Part shown: positions 1 through 7,847 of the stretch, one piece after another
Layout: each line of letters starts with the position of its first letter
Numbering within the stretch: position 1 is the stretch's first letter
NCBI GenBank assembly: GCA_018895795.1
Contig: JAHINZ010000113.1
Coordinates: 1-16,244, forward strand
Length of the DNA stretch: 16,244 bases
Direction of reading: 5' to 3'
Source: Alphaproteobacteria bacterium
GTDB lineage: Bacteria > Pseudomonadota > Alphaproteobacteria > Caulobacterales > Caulobacteraceae
Notes under the pieces: model-generated
Databases searched by the model: none
Told to the model about the DNA's origin: nothing
The model's input: only the letters and a program-made list of their open reading frames with translations
Translations under genes and position numbers: made by a program

Positions 1-130
1 CCGCTCTCCCCGGCGAAAGCCGGGGCCCAGATCGAACCCAGAGCCGAGAGTATTCCGGCAGGGTCGGAAGGCGCGTCATCCCCAAAAGCTCAGGCTGAAC
101 CTGGGCCCCGGCTTTCGCCGGGGAGAGCGG
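1..130. repeat. Long inverted-repeat element, family A (REPIN-like), copy 1
   Basis: Bases 1-30 and 101-130 are exact reverse complements (30-bp arms, 70-bp centre). Each arm is itself a hairpin: CCCCGGC, GAAA loop, GCCGGGG, so the element is a pair of hairpins in inverted orientation. It lies past the 3' end of dnaG and may also act as a bidirectional transcription barrier, although it has no T-tract. The left arm begins at base 1, so the element may extend outside the window. The 38 bases between it and the dnaG stop show nothing recognisable. Confidence 0.8.
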
Positions 131-168
131 AATTTGGGGTCGATGGTTCTGTCTGAAATCATCATGCT

Positions 169-2073
169 CTAGCTTTCGCCCCGCCAGAACTCCAGATGGC
201 TGATCTGGCGCTGCAGGACGGTGATGCGGGCGCGCAGGTCGCGGCTGGCGGTCAGGCTGCCGGCGGTGACCGGCTCGTGACGCAGCCGTTCCAGGGCCTG
301 TTCGGAATTGGCCACCTCGATCACCGCCTCATAGCAGGCCGACCACAGGGCGCGGGCCTTGGTCGCCTCCAGGGCGGGGCTGAGGAACGGGGCGTCGGCC
401 TGGGCGACGCGCTCGATCTCGGCGATCTGCGCCCCCAGACCCTTGCGCGCGAGGATGTCGCGGAACGGCGCGTCGTCATGGATGTCGTCGATCAGCGCCT
501 CGAACACCTCGCGGGCGATCGACTGCAGGCGCGGGTCGCCGAACCCCACCCGCTCCAGCGCCTCATCATAGGGGCGCGCCCAGCCGGGATGGTCGATGGC
601 GGCCAAGGCGATGGCGGCATGGAACGGGTTGATACGGCCGCCGATCTGGGCGCGGGCCAGGCCGCGGATGCCGGGATCGGGCGGCAGGCGCTTGCCGTCC
701 TTCCATTGCGCCCGCGGGGTGAACGGCCGTCCGCCGCCATAGCCGCCGCCGTCATTGCCAAAAGCGTTGGGCGTGAAGGCCGCGCGCGGGAACAGGGCGT
801 CCAGCTTGCCCAGCAGGTCGTCGCGATAGGCCTGGGCCAGGTCCTTGTCGGCGATGGTCGCGGCCGCGGCGCGCAGGCGCTGTTTCAGGCCCGCCTTGCG
901 CTCGGGCGTGTCCAGCGGCTCCAGGTCGCGCTCGCGGTTCCACAGCTGCTCGACAAAGGGCGTGGTGGCGGCCAGCTGGGCCCGCAGCGCCGCCGGCCCC
1001 TGTTCGCGCAACACGTCGTCGGGATCCTTGCCGCCGCTGACCAGCGAGAAGCGGAACGAGCGGCCGGGCTTCAGCAGCGGCAGGGCGCGGTCCATGGCCC
1101 GGCTGGCGGCCCGCTGGCCGGCCTTGTCGCCGTCGAAACACAGGGTGGGCTCGGGATGCAGGCGCCACAGCACCTCCATCTGCTCCTCGGTCATGGCCGT
1201 GCCCATGGCCGCCACGGCCGCCACCCCGGCCCGGTGACAGGCGATGACGTCCATATAGCCTTCGACCACCACCATCGGATTGTCGCCGGTGGGGGCGGCG
1301 GCCTGGGCGGCGTGCAGGATCTTGCGGGCCTCGTACAGGCCGTACAGCAGCCGGCCCTTGTGGAAGAGGCTGGTCTCGGGACCGTTCAGATATTTGGCCC
1401 GCGCGGCCGGATCCATGGCCCGGCCGCCGAACGACACGGCCTTGCCGCGGGTGTCGGTGATCGGAAAGATGATCCGGTCGCGGAAGCGGTCATAGGGCGC
1501 GCCGCCGTCCTCGGGCGCGATCAGCACCCCGGCCTCGACCAGGTCGCCCGGCTGGGCGCCCTTGGCGATCAGATAGTCCTTCAGGCCCGTGCGGCTGTTG
1601 GGCGCGAAGCCGATGTGAAAGCGGCTCCACTCGCTTTCGGGCAGGCCGCGACGCTCCAGATAGGCGCGGGCGGCCTGGCCGACCGGGCGGCGCAGCTCGG
1701 CCTCGAACCAGGCGGTGGCCAGTTCCATCCAGTCGCCCAGGCCGGCGCGCTTCTTGTCCTCGAAGGCGGCGCGGGGATCGGGCTCGGGCAGGCTCATGCC
1801 GGCCTCGGCCGCCAGCCGCTCGATCGCCTCGGTGAAGGTCAGGCGCTCGGTCTCCTGCAGGAAACTGATGATGTCGCCATGCTTGCCGCTGGAGAAGCAG
1901 TGGTAGAAGCCCTTGTCGTCATTGACGAAGAACGACGGGCTCTTCTCCTTGGTGAACGGCGACAGCCCGGCATATTCGCGCCCCTGCCGCCGCAGCTTCA
2001 CCGATTTTCCGATCACGTCGGACGGGCGAAGGCGGGTTTTCAGTTCTTCAAGGAAGCGGTCGTCAAAGCGCAT
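169..2073 (-). CDS. dnaG: DNA primase DnaG
   Basis: Replication primase, which makes the RNA primers for the lagging strand and is recruited by the DnaB helicase. The protein is 634 residues, a normal length. The N-terminal domain (about 1-95) aligns with the CHC2 zinc ribbon, but the ligands are largely replaced: S38-P-F-T41 stands where CPFH is usual, and C59-F-S-S62 where C-x2-C is usual. The TOPRIM core carries EGYMD (E271) and DGDKAGQ (D314, D316), the metal-binding acidic residues. A Gly-rich linker near 440-455 leads to the C-terminal DnaB-interaction region. The ATG at 2073 starts a typical MRF... N-terminus, with no in-frame start just upstream. In many alphaproteobacteria rpoD lies downstream; that would be outside the left edge here. 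The family is certain. The absent zinc site is a direct reading, and I recall similar SPF-type forms from other alphaproteobacteria. Confidence 0.97.
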   Translation of the reverse strand: MRFDDRFLEELKTRLRPSDVIGKSVKLRRQGREYAGLSPFTKEKSPSFFVNDDKGFYHCFSSGKHGDIISFLQETERLTFTEAIERLAAEAGMSLPEPDPRAAFEDKKRAGLGDWMELATAWFEAELRRPVGQAARAYLERRGLPESEWSRFHIGFAPNSRTGLKDYLIAKGAQPGDLVEAGVLIAPEDGGAPYDRFRDRIIFPITDTRGKAVSFGGRAMDPAARAKYLNGPETSLFHKGRLLYGLYEARKILHAAQAAAPTGDNPMVVVEGYMDVIACHRAGVAAVAAMGTAMTEEQMEVLWRLHPEPTLCFDGDKAGQRAASRAMDRALPLLKPGRSFRFSLVSGGKDPDDVLREQGPAALRAQLAATTPFVEQLWNRERDLEPLDTPERKAGLKQRLRAAAATIADKDLAQAYRDDLLGKLDALFPRAAFTPNAFGNDGGGYGGGRPFTPRAQWKDGKRLPPDPGIRGLARAQIGGRINPFHAAIALAAIDHPGWARPYDEALERVGFGDPRLQSIAREVFEALIDDIHDDAPFRDILARKGLGAQIAEIERVAQADAPFLSPALEATKARALWSACYEAVIEVANSEQALERLRHEPVTAGSLTASRDLRARITVLQRQISHLEFWRGES

Positions 2074-2171
2074 GGCGGATGGGCTGTAGCATAGGCCATG
2101 GTCACCGAGCGTGCACGCCGGGATTGGCCGGCGCCGAGCCTGGGCTGTGGACGAGCCAGCGCGCTTGCGCC

Positions 2172-4106
2172 TTAGCCACCCAGAACGGCCAGCAGCTTCT
2201 CGAGCGAGGCGGGTTTGTGCAGGACCGGGCCACCCTCGACGCGGGGCTCCTGGTAGCCGGTCAGGTAGACGAACGGGATGCCCCTTTCGGACAGGGCCGT
2301 GGCGACCGGCGTGACCATGCGGCCGCCTAGATTGACGTCGAGGATCGCGCGGTCGAACGCGCCCAGGGCGACCAGCGCGAGGGCGTCCTCGACGCTGCCG
2401 GCCGGACCGACCACCAGGGCGCCGGCCTGGGTCAGGACCCGGGCCAGGTCCATGGCGACCAGGACCTCATCCTCGACGATCAGCACGCGCTGGTCGCGCA
2501 AGGTCTCGACGCCGGGCTGGGGGCGGCCCAGGGCGCCGAGATTCGCGGCCGAGGCGGCCGCGTCGCAGGGCTGGGCGCCCTTGAGCAGCTCCAGCCGACA
2601 ATTCAGCCCCTTGGGTTCCCAGTCCTTCTGGATCTGGGCGCCCAATTGCCGGGTCACCTGGGTGATCAGGGTCGAGCCGAAGCCCCGCCGACTGGGCGGC
2701 TTCACCGTGCGGGCGCTGGTCTCGCGCCACAGCAGGACCAGCCGGTGTTCGGCGTCCCAGGCCCAGGTCACCGACAGAGCGCCGGTCACCTCCGACAGGG
2801 CGCCGTACTTGCTGGCGTTGGTGGCCAGTTCGTGGACGACAAGACCCAGGGACTGGGCGGCCTCGGCCTGGATCAGCACCGGCGGCCCGTCGATATGAAC
2901 ACGGTTTTCGTCGCCGAAATCATAGGCCTCCAGCTCCTGACGCAGCAGAACGTCCAGCCGCACGCCGGTCCACCGGCTGGTCGACAGCAGGCTGTGCGAA
3001 CGGGCCAGCGAGCCGATGCGGCCGCTCAGGGCCTCGACATACTGGCTCTTGGTCTCGAACGGCGTCAGCTTGGCCAGGGACTGGACCACGGCCAGCACGT
3101 TCTTGGCCCGGTGATCGACCTCGCGGATCAGCAGGCGCTCGGTCTCTTCGGCCTGTTTGAGGGCCGCTTCGGCGCTGGCCCGGTCAGTGGCGCTCCAGAC
3201 CAGCTCGGCGACATCGGCGACAAAGGCGATCTCGTCCGACGACCAGGCGCGCGGCGCATCCTGGCAGAGATAGACATAGGCGGCCATCCGCCGCCCCTTG
3301 ATCAGCGGACAGGTCAGGAAGGCGCCGATGCGTAGGGCGGCGTAGGCGGCCAGGGCCGCGGGCGAGAAGCCGCGCGGATCGCCGGCGACATCGGGGCAGA
3401 CGATCGCTCGGCCGGCCCGCAGCTCGGCGCTCATCTCGGGTCCGAAGGCGTCGAGCTCGCGGTCGGCGCCCAGCAGGGACGGAAAGCCGGGGGCCGCCCA
3501 TTCGCCGATGATCGCGGCGTTGCGGTGCTGGGCGTCGACCTGGGCGTAGCCGACGCGCGGCGCGGCCAGTTGCTGGGCCAGAACCCCGCAAGCCAACAGG
3601 GCCACGGCCTGGGGGTCGATTTCCTCGCGCAGTTGCCGGCCCAGGTCGAGCAGGGCGACCCGGCGGCGTTCGCGGTGCAGCAGGTGTCCCAGTTCCGGGT
3701 CGCTGGCCTGGCGCGCCGGGATCTCCTGGACCGTCAGATAGAAGCCCCGAACCGCGCCGTCGGCGGCGGCATCGGGCGTGAACCGCGCCTCGACATGGCG
3801 AAATCCGGCCAGGTCCTGGGCCATCTCGCCCCTATAGATCACCAGCTCACCGGTCAGGACCCGGTCGATAAAGGGCTTGATGCGCGCGAAGGCGGCGTCG
3901 CCCAGCACCTGGGCCATCGGCCGTCCCTCGATCTGGTCGCGGTCGCGCTTGAACCAGGCCTCGTAGGCGCGATTGACGAACAGGTAGCGGGCGTCGCGGT
4001 CCAGATAGCCGACCAGCAGGGGCAGGGCGTCGGCCAGACCTGACGAGAACGCCTCGCGCAGGCGTCGGGCGTCGAGCTCGATCGAGGCGCTACCGGCGAA
4101 GGACAT
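2172..4106 (-). CDS. PAS-GAF HWE-family hybrid histidine kinase with C-terminal receiver
   Basis: Predicted soluble sensor kinase of 644 residues with no membrane segment. Order of domains: PAS (about 25-128), GAF (about 150-308), HWE-type dimerisation and ATPase region (about 322-508), response-regulator receiver (about 540-642). The phospho-acceptor is H332 in VDHRAKN. The N-box reads HELATNASKYGALS (N430), and the W-x-E of the HWE class is W460-R-E462. The receiver has the acidic pocket VEDE (544-547), phospho-acceptor D590 in LDVNLGG, T615 and K631. HWE kinases of this group often sense light, redox or general stress. The ligand cannot be read from the sequence, and no LOV-type cysteine motif is evident in the PAS domain. 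No separate response regulator gene is adjacent, so output is through the fused receiver or an unlinked partner. The ATG at 4106 lacks a strong Shine-Dalgarno sequence. Confidence 0.93.
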   Translation of the reverse strand: MSFAGSASIELDARRLREAFSSGLADALPLLVGYLDRDARYLFVNRAYEAWFKRDRDQIEGRPMAQVLGDAAFARIKPFIDRVLTGELVIYRGEMAQDLAGFRHVEARFTPDAAADGAVRGFYLTVQEIPARQASDPELGHLLHRERRRVALLDLGRQLREEIDPQAVALLACGVLAQQLAAPRVGYAQVDAQHRNAAIIGEWAAPGFPSLLGADRELDAFGPEMSAELRAGRAIVCPDVAGDPRGFSPAALAAYAALRIGAFLTCPLIKGRRMAAYVYLCQDAPRAWSSDEIAFVADVAELVWSATDRASAEAALKQAEETERLLIREVDHRAKNVLAVVQSLAKLTPFETKSQYVEALSGRIGSLARSHSLLSTSRWTGVRLDVLLRQELEAYDFGDENRVHIDGPPVLIQAEAAQSLGLVVHELATNASKYGALSEVTGALSVTWAWDAEHRLVLLWRETSARTVKPPSRRGFGSTLITQVTRQLGAQIQKDWEPKGLNCRLELLKGAQPCDAAASAANLGALGRPQPGVETLRDQRVLIVEDEVLVAMDLARVLTQAGALVVGPAGSVEDALALVALGAFDRAILDVNLGGRMVTPVATALSERGIPFVYLTGYQEPRVEGGPVLHKPASLEKLLAVLGG

Positions 4107-4143
4107 GGGGAATGGACGCTCAACCTTACGGGGCGGAACATAA

Positions 4144-4160
4144 CCGTGTCACGGACACGG
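4144..4160. promoter_or_regulatory. Short perfect dyad upstream of the kinase gene
   Basis: CCGTGTC, ACG, GACACGG forms a 7-bp perfect inverted repeat, 38 bp upstream of the kinase start codon and about 45 bp past the dioxygenase stop. It could be an operator for the kinase gene or a weak hairpin at the end of the dioxygenase transcript. It has no T-tract, so I favour a protein-binding site, with low certainty. Confidence 0.25.
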
Positions 4161-4205
4161 CCAGGCATCGACTGCGGCAAACGGTCGCGGAGGGATATCG
4201 GCGTT

Positions 4206-4946
4206 CTACAGCGCGGGGGCGGGGGCGTCCTGACGGAAGGTCACCACCAGCACGTCGCGCAGGGCGGGTTTGGCCGGATCCCCCGGTCGGATGGGGGTGA
4301 CGCCGTGCAGCACGCGGTGATCGTCCAGGAATACCGCGTCGCCGGGGGCGGTCAGGGTGAAGCTGCCCAGACTCTTGCCGCTGGGCGCGAAAATGTCGGT
4401 GACGCCGCTCTCGACATTGACCCGATCGACCAGCATCACGATCACCCAGTCGACACCGTCGCGGTGGGCGCCTTCCGGCGTCGGCAGGCCCGCCTCGCCG
4501 GCCCGGGCCTCGATGCGGAACTGGTGCAGCTCCACATGCCAGGCGGCCGGCGGATCGCCGGTGATCGGGTGGAACAGGTCCAGCCCGGCGGCGATCACCG
4601 CCTGGGTCACCGGGTGGTCGGCGATGGCGTCGGTCACCGGTTCGAACCAGCGCTGCACGCCGCCGTTCAGGGCGTTGTAGTCGCGGCTCTGATAGTGCGG
4701 CCGGTGGGGCAGGCGGGTGACCGAGCCCGATGCGCCGCCGGGCGCGGCGGTGAACGCGGCGAAGCGGCGCTTTCGATAGCGTCCGCCGTCGGCCATGAAG
4801 CCGTCCAGCCCCAGGTCGTTCCAGCTGTCGGCGAAGCTGGACCAGTCGGCGATCGACGGCGGGCCCAGCAGGGCCTTGGTCTGGGCGGCGGGCGAGCGGA
4901 CGAAGCCGTCATCGACCAGCGCCTCGCGCAGAGCGGTGGCGTTCAA
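4206..4946 (-). CDS. 2-oxoglutarate/Fe(II)-dependent dioxygenase (2OG-Fe_Oxy_2 type)
   Basis: Putative hydroxylase of 246 residues in the family that includes Bacillus L-isoleucine 4-hydroxylase. It uses Fe(II), O2 and 2-oxoglutarate, and a free amino acid is a plausible substrate by family analogy only. The iron facial triad is visible: H161-R-D163 in GAHRDGVD, and H214 in VLHGVTP. R230 or R238 near the C-terminus would bind 2-oxoglutarate. I place the start at a TTG at 4946, overlapping the globin stop codon in the sequence TTGA. The open frame continues upstream to 5366, but that part overlaps the globin gene in another frame and shows no family similarity. The overlap implies translational coupling to the upstream haemoglobin. 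Confidence 0.85.
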   Translation of the reverse strand: MNATALREALVDDGFVRSPAAQTKALLGPPSIADWSSFADSWNDLGLDGFMADGGRYRKRRFAAFTAAPGGASGSVTRLPHRPHYQSRDYNALNGGVQRWFEPVTDAIADHPVTQAVIAAGLDLFHPITGDPPAAWHVELHQFRIEARAGEAGLPTPEGAHRDGVDWVIVMLVDRVNVESGVTDIFAPSGKSLGSFTLTAPGDAVFLDDHRVLHGVTPIRPGDPAKPALRDVLVVTFRQDAPAPAL

Positions 4947-5332
4947 GCCGCGGCTCCGGACCGTAGGGCGACGCCGCGTTTCAGGGTCTGGGCGATGCGT
5001 TCGGCCTTGGCGCCGACCAGGGCGGCGCGGGGCGCGTCGAACAGCTCGGCGCAAGTGGCGTGGAACAGGCCCAGCCACGGCGTGAACAGGCCTTCGGTGA
5101 GGCCCTCGACCCGCTGGTGAACGGCCAGGGGCGAGCCCCGGTAGTCGCCGGAGCCGCGCAACACCCCGGTCCAGAAGCGTTTCAGCGTCGCCAGGTGCGC
5201 GGGCCAGCCGTCGTCGCCCACGGCCTTTTGGAAGATCGGTCCCAGGCGATGGTGCTGCTGGACCTTGGCGTAGAAGGTCTCGACCAGGGCGTCGATCTCG
5301 GCGTCGGTGAACGGGGCGGCTTGCAGAGTCAT
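4943..5332 (-). CDS. Group III truncated haemoglobin
   Basis: Small haem protein of 129 residues with the 2-on-2 globin fold of the trHb III class. Family marks include FY at 20-21 (helix B), the DGWPAHLATLKRFW block (41-54) with its conserved tryptophan, GSPL followed by proximal H72, the WLGLF segment (86-90), and an ERIAQTLKRG helix at the end. The role of this class is not settled; oxygen handling, NO detoxification and electron transfer have all been proposed. Start chosen at ATG 5332, giving the typical short N-terminus; the open frame runs on to 5824 through a repeat and antisense to the acyltransferase, which is not coding. It is the first gene of a two-gene unit with the dioxygenase. 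No strong Shine-Dalgarno sequence is visible. Confidence 0.92.
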   Translation of the reverse strand: MTLQAAPFTDAEIDALVETFYAKVQQHHRLGPIFQKAVGDDGWPAHLATLKRFWTGVLRGSGDYRGSPLAVHQRVEGLTEGLFTPWLGLFHATCAELFDAPRAALVGAKAERIAQTLKRGVALRSGAAA

Positions 5333-5394
5333 GACCGATAGATGGTGAGGCTTGGCCGCAAGCCAAACCATGAGATGGATCAAATGACCACTGG

Positions 5395-5494
5395 CCCCCT
5401 CCGCGCCTGCGGCGCTCCTCCCCCGGAGGGGGGAGATGGGCGTTCTCGTCTTCCCCCTCCGGGGGAGGAGGATGCGCAGCATCCGGAGGGGGGC
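5395..5494. repeat. REP-like inverted pair, family B, pair 1
   Basis: Two copies of a short palindromic repeat face each other, at 5395-5434 and 5453-5492, with about 18 bp between. Each has an outer stem CCCCCTCCG/CGGAGGGGG. The inner hairpins differ: left GCGCC-TGC-GGCGC (5403-5415), which reads GCGCC-GCA-GGCGC on the minus strand; right GGATGC-GCA-GCATCC (5470-5484). It lies between the divergent globin and acyltransferase genes, about 40 bp before the acyltransferase start, so it may be in that gene's 5' leader. Confidence 0.85.
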
Positions 5495-5533
5495 AGTCTT
5501 GACCGCCGCGCGGCGCCAGTCCACGCCTGACGC

Positions 5534-6619
5534 ATGTTCAAAGCGCCGCCGCTGAAGCCCGATTCCGACCAGATGCTGCATCTGGACGCCCTGCGGATCG
5601 TTGGGGCCGTGATGATCGTGGTGTTCCACTTCAACCGCCTGATCAATCTGGACGGTCGCTGGCAGCTGGCCGACGACACCATCAAGAGCTTCAGCCTGGT
5701 GGTCGACCTGTTCTTCGTGATCTCCGGCTATGTGATGGCCGCGATCTATACCGGCCGCCTGACCACTCCGGCCCAATATGGCGACTTTCTCAAGAAGCGG
5801 GTGGCGCGGCTGGGGCCGTTGCACTGGCTGACGCTTGGGGTGTTCATCCTGATCGCGGCGGCCGGCGGGGCCGGACTGATCAATGACCGCGACCCCCCGC
5901 GCTATGCCGTGTCATGCATCGTCCCCAACCTGCTGTTCGTCCACGCCTGGGGGGTCTGTCACGCCCAGACCTGGAACTTCGTCAGCTGGGCGATCAGCGC
6001 CGAGATGGGGATGTATCTGGCTTTGCCGCTACTGTTCCTGATCACGGCGCGGGGACCGATCTGGACGGCGGTCGCGGCGGTCGCCAGCCTGGCGCTGCTG
6101 GCCTGGATCTCGCGCGATGGCCGGACCTTCTCTCAATGGACCTATGATTTCGGCGTCGCCCGCGCCGTTCCCGGCTTTCTGCTGGGCATGCTGGCCTGGC
6201 AGGTGCGGCCCTGGCTGGCCAAGATGCCCCTGGCCCCCTGGGTGATGTGGGGGCTGCTGGCGGCGTTCTGCGTCGCCTCCTGCCTGGGCGCGCCGCGCGA
6301 CGCCCTGCTGCTGGTGATCTACGCCGTGGGCTTCGCCGGGGTGGCGGCCGACGCGTCCGCCAAGCCCGGCCGCGTGACCCTGTGGCTGGCGCCCTGGGCC
6401 CAGCTGAGCTTCACCCTCTATCTGCTGCACCCGATCGCCCTGAAGATCGCGCTCAACTGGGTGGGCCTGGGGATGTGGAGGCTGAACGGCGACGCCATGC
6501 GCCTGTGGGTGCTGGTCTGGGTGATCCTGCTGATCCCGATCAGCTATGTCTCGTTGATGCTGTTCGAGCGCCCGGCGCGGGACTGGATCGCGCGGCTGGG
6601 GAAACGGTCGGCGCCGTAG
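5534..6619 (+). CDS. Membrane acyltransferase, OafA/acyltransferase-3 family
   Basis: Integral inner-membrane O-acyltransferase of 361 residues that likely acetylates a surface or secreted polysaccharide, lipopolysaccharide or small glycan; the acceptor is unknown. The N-terminus has the family signature HLDALRIVGA followed by VFHF with the conserved H32 in the first membrane helix. DLFFVISGYVMA (58-69) and the RVARLGPLHWL motif (R89 and R92, H97) are also typical. About ten hydrophobic helices can be counted, and the protein ends in a family-like FERPARDW segment. There is no extra SGNH domain. Start taken at ATG 5534; the ATG at 5573 (just before HLDAL) is an alternative, and neither has a strong Shine-Dalgarno sequence. 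It is transcribed divergently from the globin and has no obvious operon partner. Confidence 0.92.
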   Translation: MFKAPPLKPDSDQMLHLDALRIVGAVMIVVFHFNRLINLDGRWQLADDTIKSFSLVVDLFFVISGYVMAAIYTGRLTTPAQYGDFLKKRVARLGPLHWLTLGVFILIAAAGGAGLINDRDPPRYAVSCIVPNLLFVHAWGVCHAQTWNFVSWAISAEMGMYLALPLLFLITARGPIWTAVAAVASLALLAWISRDGRTFSQWTYDFGVARAVPGFLLGMLAWQVRPWLAKMPLAPWVMWGLLAAFCVASCLGAPRDALLLVIYAVGFAGVAADASAKPGRVTLWLAPWAQLSFTLYLLHPIALKIALNWVGLGMWRLNGDAMRLWVLVWVILLIPISYVSLMLFERPARDWIARLGKRSAP

Positions 6620-6691
6620 CGCCCCCTCCGTCACGTCGTAGCCAGGGCTATCGCATATGGGATATCGGCGGGTTCAAACCTGGATGGAGCT

Positions 6692-6855
6692 GTAAAAATC
6701 TTGCCTTCCTGGGCCTTGTGCCCAGGACCCAGGCTTGAGGCAGGTCGTGATTTTGGCCCTATTCGCAGCCGAACAGCCCGGAATACAGACCCAACCCCGC
6801 GTCAGCGGCGCCGTGGATCCTGGGCACAAGGCCCAGGAAGGCTGAGTAATTTTAC
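6692..6855. repeat. Long inverted-repeat element, family A (REPIN-like), copy 2
   Basis: 6703-6727 and 6818-6842 are exact 25-bp reverse complements around a 90-bp centre, with outer matching ends GTAAAA (6692-6697) and TTTTAC (6850-6855). Each arm folds on itself (CCTGGGC, five-base loop, GCCCAGG). The architecture is the same as the element at 1-130, though the arm sequence differs. It occupies most of the 288-bp gap between the acyltransferase and HAD genes, which are convergent. The rest of that gap holds a small CCCCGC-TT-GCGGGG hairpin (6877-6890) just past the HAD stop and nothing else recognisable. Confidence 0.8.
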
Positions 6856-6907
6856 GTCCAATCCATAGGCGATCGGCCCCGCTTGCGGGGGAGGGCGCGC
6901 TACGGCG

Positions 6908-7609
6908 TCAGCCGTTGGAAACCTTCTCCAGCCAGCCCGGCAGCTCGCTGATCGAGCCCAGCTCGACATAGCGCTGATGTCCAACGGGGGCCTCGGCGGC
7001 CTCGTGCGCCCAGACCAGTGGATAGGGGACCAGCGCCCCCCATGAGCCCGCCTCCAGCGCGGGCAGGATGTCCGAGCGCATCGAGTTGCCGGCCATCACC
7101 GCCTGGTCGGGCCCGGTGCCATGGCGGGCGAACACGCGGCGATAGGTGTCGGCGTCCTTCTCCGACACGATCTCGACGGCGGCGAACAGGTCGCCCAGGC
7201 CGGATGAGGCCAGCTTCTGTTCCTGGTGCAGCAGATCGCCCTTGGTGATCAGGATCAGGCGATAGCGTTGTGACAGTTGCGCCAGCGCATGCTCGACGCC
7301 GGGCAGGGGCTCGATCGGCTCGGTCAGCATTTCGCGGCCGACGGCCAGGATCTCGCGGATCACTCGGGTGTCGACCGCCCCGTCGGTCAGGTCCAGCGCG
7401 GTCTCGATCATCGACAGGGTGAAGCCCTTGGCGCCATAGCCATAGAGCCGCAGGTTGCGCTTCTCGGTGACCGCCAGCTGGGACTCGATGCGATCCTGGT
7501 CGCCATGCTCGGACAGCAGATCGACGAACCGCTGGTGGGTCAGCCGAAACAGGCTCTCGCAGTGCCAGAGGGTGTCGTCGGCGTCGACGCCGACGGTGGT
7601 GATGGTCAT
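6908..7609 (-). CDS. HAD-superfamily hydrolase, probable phosphatase
   Basis: Cytosolic haloacid-dehalogenase-fold hydrolase of 233 residues, probably a small-molecule phosphatase. Motif I is VGVDADDTLWH (nucleophile D9, acid/base D11). Motif II is LITKGD (T122), motif III is K151 in SEKDADTY, and motif IV is GNSMRSD (N175, S176, D180), so the active site is complete. A helical cap between motifs I and II (about 17-95) puts it in the C1-cap group. The substrate cannot be told from the sequence. ATG 7609 begins directly at the motif I strand, as is usual. It is the last of three minus-strand genes, but the 94-bp gap upstream suggests it may have its own promoter. Confidence 0.9.
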   Translation of the reverse strand: MTITTVGVDADDTLWHCESLFRLTHQRFVDLLSEHGDQDRIESQLAVTEKRNLRLYGYGAKGFTLSMIETALDLTDGAVDTRVIREILAVGREMLTEPIEPLPGVEHALAQLSQRYRLILITKGDLLHQEQKLASSGLGDLFAAVEIVSEKDADTYRRVFARHGTGPDQAVMAGNSMRSDILPALEAGSWGALVPYPLVWAHEAAEAPVGHQRYVELGSISELPGWLEKVSNG

Positions 7610-7703
7610 GCGCTCGGGACCCAGGCCATGATCGGGCGGTGGGCCCGATCGACGAGGGCCGTTAATACGACTCCGCCGCGCGCCAGGCTATGGATGTCGG
7701 GCC

Positions 7704-7847
7704 CTAGAAGGTCTGGACGACGAAGATCATCGCGCTGATCGGCAGGGCGGCGACCAGCCCAAGGCGCAGGGCCATTTCGCCCAGGCTCAGCAGGGTCATT
7801 TTCTGGCCCGTAGACGGTGTGAACCGGGGCGCGCTGAGGGTGGCCAT
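7704..7847 (-). CDS. 47-residue single-pass membrane miniprotein, unknown function
   Basis: A short reading frame with a strong translation signal: AAGGAG (7855-7860 on the minus strand) sits 7 bases before ATG 7847. The frame ends with TAG at 7704-7706 and gives 47 residues. The first 25 are polar (MATLSAPRFTPSTGQK...), followed by a hydrophobic stretch of about 20 (ALRLGLVAALPISAMIFVVQ, 26-45), and the protein ends right after it. This looks like a single membrane helix with a cytoplasmic N-terminus. I do not recognise a family. A second methionine at residue 17 could be an alternative start but has no Shine-Dalgarno sequence. It lies between the HAD and DUF1272 genes on the same strand. 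Confidence 0.65.
   Translation of the reverse strand: MATLSAPRFTPSTGQKMTLLSLGEMALRLGLVAALPISAMIFVVQTF

Noticed and set aside
196..2094. 632-codon open frame on the plus strand across all of dnaG
   Set aside because: It is the antisense shadow of dnaG in GC-rich codon usage. The product is a low-complexity Gly/Ala/Leu/Arg mix with no family features, while dnaG motifs are intact on the other strand.
4947..5366. N-terminal extension of the dioxygenase frame by 140 codons
   Set aside because: It overlaps the globin gene in another frame and has Arg/Pro-rich shadow composition. The TTG at 4946 overlapping the globin stop gives the family-like start.
5333..5824. Extension of the globin frame to an upstream start
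   Set aside because: It runs through the REP-like pair and antisense to the acyltransferase start. The globin fold is complete from ATG 5332.
7630..7650. GATCGGG...CCCGATC hairpin between the HAD and miniprotein genes, considered as a terminator
   Set aside because: The stem is only 7 bp with no T-tract on either strand, so it cannot be supported as a terminator.
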